Part shown: piece by piece, positions 24,989 to 33,484 of the stretch | How the letters are laid out: each line of letters opens with the position of its first letter | Position numbering within the stretch: position 1 is the stretch's first letter | DNA from: Nocardioides kribbensis | GTDB lineage: Bacteria; Actinomycetota; Actinomycetes; Propionibacteriales; Nocardioidaceae | Direction: 5' to 3' | Assembly (NCBI RefSeq): GCF_015070375.1 | Contig: NZ_JADCLL010000001.1 | Span: 870,501-934,500 of the forward strand | Length of the DNA stretch: 64,000 nt | The notes under the pieces: model-generated | What the model was told of the DNA's origin: nothing | What the model saw: only the letters and a program-made list of their open reading frames with translations | Database searches by the model: none | Translations under genes and position numbers: made by a program

Positions 24989-25840
24989 TCAGACCGTGGC
25001 CTTCTCGGCCATCGTGACCAGGTTCGACAGGAGCATCGCCCGCGTCATCGGGCCGACGCCGCCGGGGTTGGGCGAGACCCAGCCGGCGACCTCCCAGACC
25101 TCGTCGGCGACGTCGCCCGCGATCTTGCCGTCGACGCGCGAGACCCCGACGTCGAGCACCGCGGCGCCGGGCTTGACCATGTCGGCGGTGATGATGCCGG
25201 GCACGCCGGCGGCTGCGACCACGACGTCGGCCTCGCGCACGTGGGCGGCCAGGTCGCGGGTGCCGGTGTGGCACAGCGTCACGGTGGCGTTCTCGCTGCG
25301 CCGGGTCAGCAGCAGGCCCAGCGGGCGACCGACCGTGACCCCGCGTCCGACGACCACGACGTGGGCCCCGGCGATCTCGACGCCGTGGCGGCGCAGCAGC
25401 TCGACGATGCCGTACGGCGTGCAGGGCAACGGCGCCTCCGTGCCGAGCACCAGCCAGCCCAGGTTGGTCGGGTGGAGGCCGTCGGCGTCCTTGGCGGGGT
25501 CGACCAGGCCGAGCACGCGGTTCTCGTCGATGCCGCGCGGCAGGGGCAGCTGCACGATGTAACCGGTGCACGCGGGGTCGGCGTTGAGGCGGGCGACGTG
25601 CTCCTCGATCTCCTCCTGCGTCGCGGTCGCGGGCAGGTCGACGCGGATCGACTCGATGCCGACCTCGGCGCAGTCCTTGTGCTTGCCGCCGACGTACCAC
25701 CGCGACCCGGGGTCGTCGCCGACGAGCACCGTGCCGAGGCCGGGCACGACGCCCTGCTCGCGCAGGGCCGCCACCCGGGCCTTCAGCTCGTCCTTGATCG
25801 CCGCCGCCGTGGCGCTGCCGTCCAGCCTCTGTGCCGTCAC
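24989..25840 (-). CDS. folD: Bifunctional methylenetetrahydrofolate dehydrogenase/cyclohydrolase
   Basis: Interconverts 5,10-methylene-THF and 10-formyl-THF, supplying formyl groups for the PurN and PurH steps encoded upstream. 283 residues. The catalytic Tyr-x3-Lys is in YVGGKHKDC (around residues 49-53), with VQLPLPRG and the C-terminal [10 protein letters not shown] signature. The GTG start lies seven bases after TAGACT, suggesting its own leaderless promoter. It could also be reached from the purH transcript across the MFS gene, since the MFS stop-to-folD order is the reverse: folD is downstream of the MFS gene on the minus strand, 27 bases away. Confidence 0.96.
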   Translation of the reverse strand: MTAQRLDGSATAAAIKDELKARVAALREQGVVPGLGTVLVGDDPGSRWYVGGKHKDCAEVGIESIRVDLPATATQEEIEEHVARLNADPACTGYIVQLPLPRGIDENRVLGLVDPAKDADGLHPTNLGWLVLGTEAPLPCTPYGIVELLRRHGVEIAGAHVVVVGRGVTVGRPLGLLLTRRSENATVTLCHTGTRDLAAHVREADVVVAAAGVPGIITADMVKPGAAVLDVGVSRVDGKIAGDVADEVWEVAGWVSPNPGGVGPMTRAMLLSNLVTMAEKATV

Positions 25841-25847
25841 GACCGCC

Positions 25848-25853
25848 AGTCTA
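25848..25853 (-). promoter_or_regulatory. Putative -10 element of folD
   Basis: TAGACT on the minus strand, seven bases before the folD GTG; no ribosome-binding site is seen between them, consistent with leaderless initiation. Confidence 0.4.
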
Positions 25854-25867
25854 GGGACGCGGACGCC

Positions 25868-27106
25868 TCAGCGCCCGACCGGTGCGCCGACGCGCTCGAG
25901 GTGGCGCTGCGCGGCGCCGGCGGCGGGGTGGGAGACGACGGCGGCCGTCACCGCGATGCCCGCGATGAGCGCCCACCCCGGCGTGCCGACCTCGAGGGCG
26001 AGGAAGGTGTAGAGCGCCGGGAACGCGATCGCCTCGACCTGCATGCCCATGCCCCACACGCCCTGGTAGTCGCCGAGACGGCGGTGGTCGGAGAGCTCGG
26101 CCGCGAACCCCCACGACGCGGCCGACTGCCACAGCTCGGCGCCGGTGATCGTGACGTGGCCGACCCACAGCAGCGCGATCGAGACCCAGCCCGCGGTCTC
26201 GTGGGTGACGCTGAGCACGAGGCAGGAGGCCACGAAGGCCCACCCCGACCACCGCACGGCCCGCAGCGCGCCCGCGACGGTGTCGGAGCCCCGTGAGGCG
26301 CGCACCTGCAGCAGCACCGCCAGCACCGTGTTGGTGCCGAAGAGCCACGCCAGCAGCGTCTGCGGGGCGTCGGTGCGCTCCACCAGCCACAGCGGCACCA
26401 CCACGTTGAGCAGCACCTGGTTGGACCCCAGGACGCCGTTGCACAACGCGAGCACCACGAAGCCGGGGTTGCGGTAGGCGGCGGGGCCGGCCTGCTCGAG
26501 CGGGCCCCGCACCACCACCGGCCGGGCGACCGACGGCAGCCGCGAGACCATCGCGGCGTTGAGCAGCAGCAGCGCGCCGGTGAGCAGCGGGACGGCGACG
26601 ATCGCCTCGCGCGTGCCGATGCCCAGCGCGACGCCACCGGCCCCGGCCCCGAGGGTGTAGCCGACGTTGCGGGCCGCGCGCATGTACGCCATCGCCCGCA
26701 CGCGGGTCTCCCGGGGGAAGACGCTGATCCGGTAGACCTCGCGTGCGGAGCGCGCCGCGGTCTCGACGGCGGCGAGGGTGGCGAGCACGGCCACGAAGAG
26801 CACGAAGCCACCGACCGCCGGCCACGAGAAGTAGAGCAGGGCCTCCAGCACCGAGGCGAGCACCCACAGCCGCTTCGCGCCGACCCGGTCGCTGACCCGG
26901 CCGAGGGGCACCGAGAGCGCCAGCGCGACCCCCGCCGAGACCGACAGCCCCAGGCCCACCTGGGCCCCCGAGAGGCCCACGACCTGGGTGAAGAACACCG
27001 CGGTGCCGGTGAGGAAGGAGCCGGTGGCGAAGGCCGACAGGACGCACTGCAGCGCGAGGTCGCGCTCGAGACGGGTGGGTGGGAGCAGACCCGGGGGGAG
27101 GCGCAC
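25868..27106 (-). CDS. MFS transporter between purH and folD
   Basis: 412-residue major facilitator with twelve predicted helices. The motif-A-like loop GRVSDRVGAKRLW lies after helix 2, and helix 1 has LSAFATGSFLTGTAVFFTQ. The GTG at 27106 is 11 bases after the purH stop, so it is very likely cotranscribed with purH and so downstream of the ZTP riboswitch. Position suggests, but does not prove, a link to purine or folate metabolites; a drug or unrelated metabolite exporter is equally possible. The start codon is uncertain because no good ribosome-binding site is visible. Confidence 0.82.
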   Translation of the reverse strand: MRLPPGLLPPTRLERDLALQCVLSAFATGSFLTGTAVFFTQVVGLSGAQVGLGLSVSAGVALALSVPLGRVSDRVGAKRLWVLASVLEALLYFSWPAVGGFVLFVAVLATLAAVETAARSAREVYRISVFPRETRVRAMAYMRAARNVGYTLGAGAGGVALGIGTREAIVAVPLLTGALLLLNAAMVSRLPSVARPVVVRGPLEQAGPAAYRNPGFVVLALCNGVLGSNQVLLNVVVPLWLVERTDAPQTLLAWLFGTNTVLAVLLQVRASRGSDTVAGALRAVRWSGWAFVASCLVLSVTHETAGWVSIALLWVGHVTITGAELWQSAASWGFAAELSDHRRLGDYQGVWGMGMQVEAIAFPALYTFLALEVGTPGWALIAGIAVTAAVVSHPAAGAAQRHLERVGAPVGR

Positions 27107-27117
27107 GGAGGTTGGGG

Positions 27118-28698
27118 TCAGTGGAAGAAGTGCCGCGTGCCGGTGAGGTACATCGTCACGCCCGCGGCCTTGCAGGCCTCGACCGTGAGCTCGTCGCGCA
27201 CCGAGCCGCCCGGCTGCACGATGGCCGTGACGCCGGCGTCGATGAGCACCTGGGGGCCGTCCTCGAAGGGGAAGAAGGCGTCGGAGGCGGCCACGGCGCC
27301 GCGGGCGCGGTCCTCGCCCTCGCCGAGGGTGTTGGCGCGCTCGACGGCCAGCCGGCAGGAGTCGACGCGGTTGACCTGACCCATGCCGATGCCCACCGAG
27401 GCGCCCTGGCGGGCCAGAAGGACGGCGTTGGACTTCGCCGAGCGGCACGCCCGCCAGGCGAAGGCGAGGTCGGCGAGGACCTCCTCGGAGGCCGCCTCGC
27501 CGGTCGCCAGCGTCCAGCCCGACGGGTCGTCGCCCTCGGCCTGGAAGGAGTCGCGCTCCTGCACCAGCAGGCCGCCGCTGACGGGGCGGGTCTCCACCCC
27601 GCCGCGCTCCAGCGGCTCGCACACCAGGATCCGGATGTTCTTCTTGCCCTGGAGCACCTCGACGGCGCCGTCCTCGTAGCCCGGCGCGACGATCACCTCG
27701 GTGAACACCTCGGCGACCTGCTGGGCCATCGCCACGGTCACCGGGCGGTTGGCGGCGATCACGCCGCCGAAGGCCGAGACCGGGTCGCAGGCGTGGGCAC
27801 GGCGGTGGGCCTCGGCGACGTCGGCCCCGACCGCCACCCCGCAGGGGTTGGCGTGCTTGATGATCGCCACCGCGGGCTCGGCGAAGTCGTAGGCCGCACG
27901 GCGGGCGGCGTCGGTGTCGACGTAGTTGTTGTAGGACATCTCCTTGCCGTGCAGCTGCTCGGCCGAGGCCAGTCCGGCCGCACCGTGGCCGCTGCGGTAG
28001 AGCGCGGCCGGCTGGTGCGGGTTCTCCCCGTAGCGCAGGACCGAGGCCTGCTCCCAGGTCGCGCCGATCCAGGCCGGGAAGCCGGTGCCGCGGGAGGAGT
28101 CGGTGAGCACGCTGCCCATCCACGAGGCCACGGCCACGTCGTAGGACGCGGTGTGCACGAAGGCCTCGGCGGCCAGCGCCTTGCGCTCCTCCAGGGTGAA
28201 GCCGCCCGCGGCGACGGCGGCGAGCACGTCGGCGTAGCGCTGCGGCGAGGTGACGATCGCGACCGAGGGGTGGTTCTTGGCCGCGGCGCGCACCATCGAG
28301 GGCCCGCCGATGTCGATCTGCTCCACGCACTCGTCGGGCGAGGCGCCGGACGCGACGGTCCGGGTGAAGGGGTAGAGGTTGGAGACGACCAGGTCGAAGG
28401 GCTCCACGCCGAGGTCGGCCAGCTGCGCCACGTGGGTCTCGAGACGGCGGTCGGCCAGGATGCCCGCGTGCACCCTGGGGTGCAGCGTCTTGACCCGGCC
28501 GTCGAGGCACTCGGGGAAGCCGGTGAGGTCCTCGACCTTGGTGACCGGCAGGCCCAGCCCCTCGATCAGGGCCGCCGAGCCACCGGTGGAGACCAGGGCC
28601 ACCCCGGCCTCGTGGAGGCCGCGGGCGAGCTCCTCGAGCCCGGACTTGTCGTAGACGGAGACCAGGGCCCGCTGGATCGGGACGCGCATGTCGCTCAT
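27118..28698 (-). CDS. purH: Bifunctional AICAR transformylase/IMP cyclohydrolase
   Basis: Last two steps of IMP synthesis: formylation of AICAR with 10-formyl-THF, then ring closure. 526 residues. The N-terminal MGS-like cyclohydrolase domain has [15 protein letters not shown] and [11 protein letters not shown]. The transformylase domain shows [14 protein letters not shown] and [13 protein letters not shown], whose Lys-His is catalytic, and ends GTRHFFH as is typical. The ATG at 28698 (MSDMRVP) is chosen because AGGAG lies ten bases upstream; ATGs at 28716 and 28689 are alternatives. A ZTP-type riboswitch occupies the leader and its expression hairpin overlaps this ribosome-binding site. Confidence 0.97.
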   Translation of the reverse strand: MSDMRVPIQRALVSVYDKSGLEELARGLHEAGVALVSTGGSAALIEGLGLPVTKVEDLTGFPECLDGRVKTLHPRVHAGILADRRLETHVAQLADLGVEPFDLVVSNLYPFTRTVASGASPDECVEQIDIGGPSMVRAAAKNHPSVAIVTSPQRYADVLAAVAAGGFTLEERKALAAEAFVHTASYDVAVASWMGSVLTDSSRGTGFPAWIGATWEQASVLRYGENPHQPAALYRSGHGAAGLASAEQLHGKEMSYNNYVDTDAARRAAYDFAEPAVAIIKHANPCGVAVGADVAEAHRRAHACDPVSAFGGVIAANRPVTVAMAQQVAEVFTEVIVAPGYEDGAVEVLQGKKNIRILVCEPLERGGVETRPVSGGLLVQERDSFQAEGDDPSGWTLATGEAASEEVLADLAFAWRACRSAKSNAVLLARQGASVGIGMGQVNRVDSCRLAVERANTLGEGEDRARGAVAASDAFFPFEDGPQVLIDAGVTAIVQPGGSVRDELTVEACKAAGVTMYLTGTRHFFH

Positions 28699-28708
28699 GG
28701 AGGGGTTG

Positions 28709-28740
28709 CTCCTCATCGGTTCGTCGGTCGAGTCGATGAG
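28709..28740 (-). promoter_or_regulatory. Expression-platform hairpin of the ZTP riboswitch covering the purH ribosome-binding site
   Basis: Directly after the aptamer, CTCATCG (28740-28734) can pair with CGATGAG (28718-28712). The second arm overlaps the GAGGAG Shine-Dalgarno (28714-28709). No U tract follows, so translational rather than transcriptional control is the better reading. Confidence 0.6.
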
Positions 28741-28830
28741 GGCACCCAGGCGGTCGATGCACTCGCCCCCGCGTGGATCGAGCGGGGCACTCCCCGGTGG
28801 TGGTCCCACCTGCGCCAGTCGTGTGCGCCC
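28741..28830 (-). promoter_or_regulatory. ZTP (pfl) riboswitch aptamer upstream of purH
   Basis: Minus-strand RNA between purN and purH. The conserved 5' core ACGACTGGCG is followed by a short hairpin GTGGGACCACCAC and CCGGGGAG. After a variable stem (CCCGC...GCGGG) comes the conserved 3' element CCGCCTGGGTGCC. These are the hallmark segments of the pfl motif, which senses the purine alarmone ZTP/ZMP and is known upstream of purH, folD and glyA. The ligand ZMP (AICAR monophosphate) is the substrate of PurH, so the placement makes sense. The aptamer begins about 14 bases after the purN stop. Confidence 0.9.
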
Positions 28831-28843
28831 ATCATAGGAGGAC

Positions 28844-29452
28844 TCAGCCGCCGAAGCGCACCCGACGGCCCTCGACCACCACGCCCTCGCGGGCGATGCG
28901 GCCCACCGCGTCGACGAGCATCGCGCGCTCGGCGGTCTTGATCCGCTCGTGGAGGCGCGCGACGTCGTCGTCGTCCTCGACCGGCACGACGCTCTGCGCG
29001 ACGATCTGCCCGGTGTCGACGCCGGCGTCGACGACGAAGAGCGTCGCACCGGTGACCTTCACGCCGTACTCCAGCGCGTCACGCGGGCCGTGCATGCCCG
29101 GGAACGACGGCGACAGCGCCGGGTGGGTGTTGACCACGCGACCGCCGAAGCGGCCCAGGAAGCTCGCCCCGACCAGCTTCATGAAGCCGGCCAGCACGAC
29201 CAGGTCGGGCTCGTGGGCGGCGACGGCGTCGGTGAGGGCGGCGTCCCAGTCCTCGCGCGAGGCGTGCTCGCCCACGCGGTGGACGAAGGTCGGCACCCCC
29301 GCTCGCCGGGCACGGGCCAGCCCCTCGATGCCGTCGCGGTCGGCGCCGACGGCGACCACCTCGGCGCCGTACGCCGGGTCGGCGCACGCGTCGAGGAGGG
29401 CCTGGAGGTTGGTGCCGGAGCCCGACACGAGGACGACGAGACGGGAGGACAC
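28844..29452 (-). CDS. purN: Phosphoribosylglycinamide formyltransferase
   Basis: Transfers the formyl group of 10-formyl-THF to GAR in purine synthesis. 202 residues. [12 protein letters not shown] is the phosphate-binding start, and the catalytic Asn-His-Asp triad is in [16 protein letters not shown] and DTGQIVAQ. The GTG at 29452 is six bases after TAGAGT, implying a leaderless transcript from a promoter in the 20-base gap after perM. The order perM-purN-purH matches mycobacteria. Because the ZTP aptamer starts just after the purN stop, purN itself escapes the riboswitch unless termination feeds back. Confidence 0.96.
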   Translation of the reverse strand: MSSRLVVLVSGSGTNLQALLDACADPAYGAEVVAVGADRDGIEGLARARRAGVPTFVHRVGEHASREDWDAALTDAVAAHEPDLVVLAGFMKLVGASFLGRFGGRVVNTHPALSPSFPGMHGPRDALEYGVKVTGATLFVVDAGVDTGQIVAQSVVPVEDDDDVARLHERIKTAERAMLVDAVGRIAREGVVVEGRRVRFGG

Positions 29453-29458
29453 GGCCGG

Positions 29459-29464
29459 ACTCTA
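29459..29464 (-). promoter_or_regulatory. Putative -10 element of purN
   Basis: TAGAGT on the minus strand, six bases before the purN GTG; leaderless arrangement. It sits in the short perM-purN gap. Confidence 0.4.
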
Positions 29465-29472
29465 GCCCGCGC

Positions 29473-30813
29473 TCAGCGGCGCGGGCGCGGGGAGCGGCGC
29501 AGCCGCGACGCCCAGGGGCGGCCGACGACGGGCGCCGGCGCCTCGCCGTCGAGGCTGCGCGACCGGTGACGCTGCCAGGCGGTGACGAGCAGCCCGCCGA
29601 CCAGGCCGCCGAGACCGAAGGCGGTGACGGCGTGGACGGTCAGCTCGTGGGCCAGCGGGCCCACGTCGCGCATGCGGCCCGGGCCGACGGCGCCGCCCGC
29701 GAGGGAGGCGAGGAGGCCGAGCACGAGACCGGCCACCACTCCCCCGGCGCAGCCGCGCAGCGCGCCCTCGTCCCAGCGCAGGGTCGGTGCCCGGCGCTGG
29801 GCCTGCACGGCGACGACCGCGGCCACGAGGGCGGGCAGCGCGACGAGGGCGACCGTCCAGGCGGGGGTCGGTCCGGTGTCGGGCAGGGCGGCCAGCAGCG
29901 GGAACATCGGCAGCGGGCCGAGCACGACGGCGGAGGGCGAGACCAGGGTGCCGACGCCGACGGTGAAGCCCGGACCCACGAGGTAGGAGGCGGCGAAGAG
30001 CACCGCGTTGGGCACCACGGCCAGGCTGGCCACCGAGAAGGCGGTGGCGTCGCCGGCGTCGGTGTGCAGCTGGGAGAGCACGTTGGCGGCGGTGTCGAGG
30101 TCGACCAGGAGGGCCAGGAGGAAGGCCGCCGCGGAGAGGGCCAGCCAGGTCACCAGCAGCCGGCGCGCCACCCGGGACGCGTGGCGCAGCACCGGGGGCA
30201 CCGCCGGGGCCCAGATGGCGGCGCGGCCCGAGGCGACCGCGATGGCCGGGGTCGCCACCAGCAGGCCCAGGCCGAGGACCCAGCCCAGCACCGGGGTGGT
30301 CGCGGGCGCCGTGGTCGCCGTGGCGGCGAGGGTCACGACCCCCACCGCGACCACGGCGTAGGCGACGGTGAAGAGCAGCGCGGCCACCGGCACGGTCCAG
30401 TCGCGCTCCCCGTCGCTGATCGCGTCGGCGTCGGGGCCGTGCCCCGACACCGCGTCGCCGACGCGCAGCGCGACCCGCCAGCACGACCAGGCGCACAGGG
30501 CCGTGAGCCCGAGAGGGACGGCGGTGACCGCGACCCCGCCGACCACCACGCCCGAGCCGTGGGCCGTCAGCCACGCCAGCGCGCCGACGCGCAGGGCGTC
30601 GTGCGGCTCGCCGTGGGCGCCGGCGTCGGTGAGGAACCACCCGATCACCGCCACCGCGAGGCACACCAGCAGGGTCGCACCGGCTGCCACGGCGCCGCCG
30701 AGGGTGGCGGTGAGCACGAGCGGTCGGCGGTGGGCACCGCCGGGCGCCGGGCGCCGGCCGGTGGCGCCGGGGGTGCGGCGCGCGGTCGAGGAGTCGGGCA
30801 GCAGCGAGGTCAT
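29473..30813 (-). CDS. DUF6350 / PerM-like multi-pass membrane protein
   Basis: 446-residue protein with roughly ten predicted transmembrane helices, Ala/Val/Leu-rich, with a basic C-terminal tail (RLRRSPRPRR). Position directly before purN matches perM (Rv0955) of Mycobacterium tuberculosis, an integral membrane protein reported to be needed for cell division under stress, so the same family is likely. No catalytic motif is visible. The ATG at 30813 was chosen; a further in-frame GTG upstream at 30900 would add 29 arginine-rich residues. Divergent from the sigma-fusion gene. Confidence 0.78.
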   Translation of the reverse strand: MTSLLPDSSTARRTPGATGRRPAPGGAHRRPLVLTATLGGAVAAGATLLVCLAVAVIGWFLTDAGAHGEPHDALRVGALAWLTAHGSGVVVGGVAVTAVPLGLTALCAWSCWRVALRVGDAVSGHGPDADAISDGERDWTVPVAALLFTVAYAVVAVGVVTLAATATTAPATTPVLGWVLGLGLLVATPAIAVASGRAAIWAPAVPPVLRHASRVARRLLVTWLALSAAAFLLALLVDLDTAANVLSQLHTDAGDATAFSVASLAVVPNAVLFAASYLVGPGFTVGVGTLVSPSAVVLGPLPMFPLLAALPDTGPTPAWTVALVALPALVAAVVAVQAQRRAPTLRWDEGALRGCAGGVVAGLVLGLLASLAGGAVGPGRMRDVGPLAHELTVHAVTAFGLGGLVGGLLVTAWQRHRSRSLDGEAPAPVVGRPWASRLRRSPRPRR

Positions 30814-30921
30814 GGCCCGACCATCCTGACCCCGCCCCCCGGCGTCGCGTCGGTCCCACGCCGAGCGGCGCGGGCCCTCGGCGCGGGTGGCGAGCGCCAC
30901 GCCGGTGACGCGCCGCTCGGG

Positions 30922-30952
30922 TTGGCGGGCCTCACCGCGGATCGCTTACGTT
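30922..30952 (+). promoter_or_regulatory. Possible promoter of the sigma-fusion gene
   Basis: TTGGCG (30922-30927) and TACGTT (30947-30952), 19 bases apart, precede the ATG at 30963 by ten bases. Housekeeping-like rather than ECF-like; weak. Confidence 0.25.
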
Positions 30953-30962
30953 GGACGACGCC

Positions 30963-32858
30963 ATGGCGGACCCCACCGACTTCGACGCGTTCTACAAGGA
31001 CGCACGCGCGCGACTGCTGCTGCAGACCTACGCGCTCACCGGGGACCTGGCCGCCTCGCGCCGCGCGGTGCGCGACGCCTTCGTCGCCGCCTGGCACCAC
31101 TGGCGCAAGGTCTCGCGCAGCGCCGACCCCGAGGCCTGGGTGCGCCCCGTCGCCTGGTCGCACGCGCTGCGACGCCACACCACGCGGCCCTTCCACAAGG
31201 AGAAGGGCCTCGACCCCGAGGCCGCCGCCACCCTGGAGGCGCTGGCCGGCCTCCCGCTGCTGCAGCGCCGGGTGCTGCTGCTGGCCCACCTGGCGTCGCT
31301 GTCGATGACCGACCTGGCCCGCGAGGTCGGGATCCCCCCGGCCGACGCCGAGCGGGAGCTGCAGAGCGCGACGGCGCGCTTCGGGCTGCTGCGCGACCTG
31401 CCCACGCCGCTGGTGCGCACCGCGCTCGAGCCGCTGGCCGAGGTCGTCGCCGAGGCCCGCTGGCCCCGCCCGACCATCGTGCGGCGCACCGGGGCCGCGC
31501 GGCGGCGTACGCACACCGGCGTGGGCGCGGCGCTGGTCGTGGGCGCCCTGCTGCTGACGGGCACACTGGTCACCGACACGGCCGGGGTGAGGCCCACGCT
31601 GCAGCGCGACGCCGTGGCCGCGCCCGGCGACTCCGTCGCCCCCGGCGCGGAGAACCCCGCCGACGACGCGCCGACCGACTCCCCCACGCCCGAGCCCGAG
31701 CCGCTCGAGGCCGCCGCGCTCCTCGGCGCCGAGGAGGTGGCCGCACGGCTGCCGGGCGGCGGCTGGCGCGAGGCCGCGACCACCGACGGCACCGAGGGCG
31801 ACGGCCTGGTGCTGCCCTGCCAGGGGGCGCGGTACGCCGACCCCGAGGGCACGGTCGCCCTGGTGCGCGCCTTCCGGGACCGCCCGCGCGGGCAGGAGGC
31901 CCCCCGCTCGGCCTGGCAGCTCGCCGAGTCCTCCCGCACCGACCGGGCCGCCCGGGCCGCCTACGACGGCGCCGCCGGCTGGTTCGCCGGCTGCGACGAG
32001 CCCCGGGCCCAGCTGATCTCGACCCAGCGCGTCGACGGGGTCGGCGACGAGGCGGTGCTGCTGGTGCTGCGCGACTGGGCCGCGCCGACGCGCACGGTGG
32101 TCGCCGGCGTGGCCCGCACCGGTCGCATCGTCACGGTGACCGCCTCCCAGCGCCGCGGCACCTCCGCCGACGACCTGCTCGACCAGGCGCGGCTGCTCGG
32201 GGGCGCCGTCGACGGTCTGTGCGACCTCACCGACGGCGGGGCCTGCACCACCCGGGCGCGGCTCAGCCCCGCCGACGCCCTGCCGGTCGGCGAGGTGCCC
32301 TCGCTGCTCTCGGCCGTCGACCTGCCCCCGGTCGGCTCGGTCACCCGCCCCTGGGTCGGCACCGAGCCCGAGCGCGCCCGCGACAACGACGCGGCGACGC
32401 GCTGCGACCAGACCAGCTTCGTCGGCGACTTCCGCGGCGCGCGCTTCAGCGACAGCCGCACCCGCACGTTCCTCGTGCCGGGTGGACGGCTGCCCACGTC
32501 GTTCGGGCTGACGCAGACCGTCGGGTCCCTGCCGGTGCCCCAGGCGCGGGCCCTCGTCGAGCAGGTGCGCTCGAGGATGGCCAGCTGCGCCGACCGCGAC
32601 CTGGGCACCGACGTGGTCACCGTGACCTCCCAGACCGGTCCCGAGCGCTCCCTCGACGTCTGGGACGTCACCGTCGACGTCTCCGACGACACCTCCGTGC
32701 GCTTCGTCGTCGCCCTGCTGCGGCGCGGCACGGCGGTCAGCCAGATCGGCTTCGTGCCCGGCCCTGACGCCACCATGGCGGGCGGCGCGTTCCTCGCGCT
32801 CGCCGAGCGCGCCGCCGAGCGGCTGGCCGAGCAGCCGGCCCCCCGACGCGCCGACTGA
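30963..32858 (+). CDS. Sigma-70-like protein fused to a membrane helix and large extracellular domain
   Basis: 631 residues with an unusual layout. Residues ~8-70 resemble sigma region 2 (LLLQTYALTGDLAAS...AVRDAFVAAWHHW). Residues ~95-150 resemble region 4 with a helix-turn-helix (LPLLQRRVLLLAHLASLS, then TDLAREVGIPPADAEREL). One transmembrane helix follows at ~185-205 (VGAALVVGALLLTGTL), then a Pro/Asp-rich linker and about 400 extracellular residues. The external part looks like two tandem units with conserved Cys (LPCQGARY...FAGC...DLC; TRCDQTS...ASCADRD), reminiscent of PknH-type sensor domains. Region 2 is divergent from active ECF factors, so promoter recognition is unproven. The next two genes encode the same parts as separate proteins. 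The ATG at 30963 is preferred over a TTG at 30951. Confidence 0.75.
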   Translation: MADPTDFDAFYKDARARLLLQTYALTGDLAASRRAVRDAFVAAWHHWRKVSRSADPEAWVRPVAWSHALRRHTTRPFHKEKGLDPEAAATLEALAGLPLLQRRVLLLAHLASLSMTDLAREVGIPPADAERELQSATARFGLLRDLPTPLVRTALEPLAEVVAEARWPRPTIVRRTGAARRRTHTGVGAALVVGALLLTGTLVTDTAGVRPTLQRDAVAAPGDSVAPGAENPADDAPTDSPTPEPEPLEAAALLGAEEVAARLPGGGWREAATTDGTEGDGLVLPCQGARYADPEGTVALVRAFRDRPRGQEAPRSAWQLAESSRTDRAARAAYDGAAGWFAGCDEPRAQLISTQRVDGVGDEAVLLVLRDWAAPTRTVVAGVARTGRIVTVTASQRRGTSADDLLDQARLLGGAVDGLCDLTDGGACTTRARLSPADALPVGEVPSLLSAVDLPPVGSVTRPWVGTEPERARDNDAATRCDQTSFVGDFRGARFSDSRTRTFLVPGGRLPTSFGLTQTVGSLPVPQARALVEQVRSRMASCADRDLGTDVVTVTSQTGPERSLDVWDVTVDVSDDTSVRFVVALLRRGTAVSQIGFVPGPDATMAGGAFLALAERAAERLAEQPAPRRAD

Positions 32859-32888
32859 GAGCCGCTCCGCACGGGTGCGGCGTGTCGT

Positions 32889-32916
32889 GCAACCGCACGG
32901 CCCCGCCGCGCGTACC
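32889..32916 (+). promoter_or_regulatory. ECF-type promoter-like sequence before the second sigma gene
   Basis: GCAACC (32889-32894), a 16-base spacer, and CGTACC (32911-32916) resemble the GSAAC / CGTM boxes used by ECF sigma factors, suggesting autoregulation of the sigma/sensor pair. The start codon is 62 bases further on. Confidence 0.45.
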
Positions 32917-32977
32917 ACTCCCGGGACAGCAGCGACACGGGAGCACGCGACGAGCGCGGGCACGGGACGGAGACGCC

Positions 32978-33484
32978 ATGGACGAACGCGAGTTCGACGA
33001 CTTCTACGCCGCGTCCTACGCCCGGCTGGTCGGCCAGGTCCACGCCATGATCGGCAGCCGCGACGAGGCCGAGGAGTGCGTGCAGGAGGCCTTCGTGCGG
33101 GCCTGGGCGCACCGGCGCAGGCTCGACCGGGCCGACCACCCCGAGGCCTGGGTGCGCACCACCGCCCACCGGCTGGCCGTGAGCCGCTGGCGCCGCACCG
33201 TGCTGGGTCGCCGCCCCGCCGACCGCGCCGTCTCCGCGCCGGTCGCCGCCCCGCCACCGAGCGAGGCCCACGTCGCGCTGGTCGCGGCGCTGGGACGCCT
33301 GCCCGAGGCGCAGCGCCAGGCGCTGGTGCTGCACCACATCGCCGACCTGCCGGTGCGGGCGGTGGCCCGCGAGGTCGGGGTGCCCGAGGGCACGGTGAAG
33401 GCGCGGCTCAGCCGGGGCCGCGCCGCTCTCGCCGCCCTGCTCGCCGACGACGACGGCCTCCAGGAGGGAGCCCACCATGCCTGA
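32978..33484 (+). CDS. ECF (SigE-family) RNA polymerase sigma factor
   Basis: 168-residue ECF sigma factor. Region 2 has FDDFYAASYARLVGQVHAM and RDEAEECVQEAFVRAWAHRR, which holds the -10 recognition helix. Region 4 has LGRLPEAQRQALVLHHIADLPVRAVAREVGVPEGTVKARL, here read as separate segments, and is the -35 binding helix-turn-helix. Start ATG at 32978 with GGACGGAG upstream. The 3' end overlaps the membrane protein gene by eight bases, the usual arrangement for an ECF factor and its membrane partner. An ECF-like promoter lies upstream. Confidence 0.92.
   Translation: MDEREFDDFYAASYARLVGQVHAMIGSRDEAEECVQEAFVRAWAHRRRLDRADHPEAWVRTTAHRLAVSRWRRTVLGRRPADRAVSAPVAAPPPSEAHVALVAALGRLPEAQRQALVLHHIADLPVRAVAREVGVPEGTVKARLSRGRAALAALLADDDGLQEGAHHA

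Noticed and set aside
27079..28941. 620-residue plus-strand frame opposite purH
   Set aside because: Antisense shadow; no recognisable fold and the opposite strand encodes PurH.
30951..30962. TTG at 30951 as the start of the sigma-fusion gene
   Set aside because: It overlaps the putative -10 box TACGTT; the ATG at 30963 begins a typical sigma-like N terminus (DFDAFYKDARARL).
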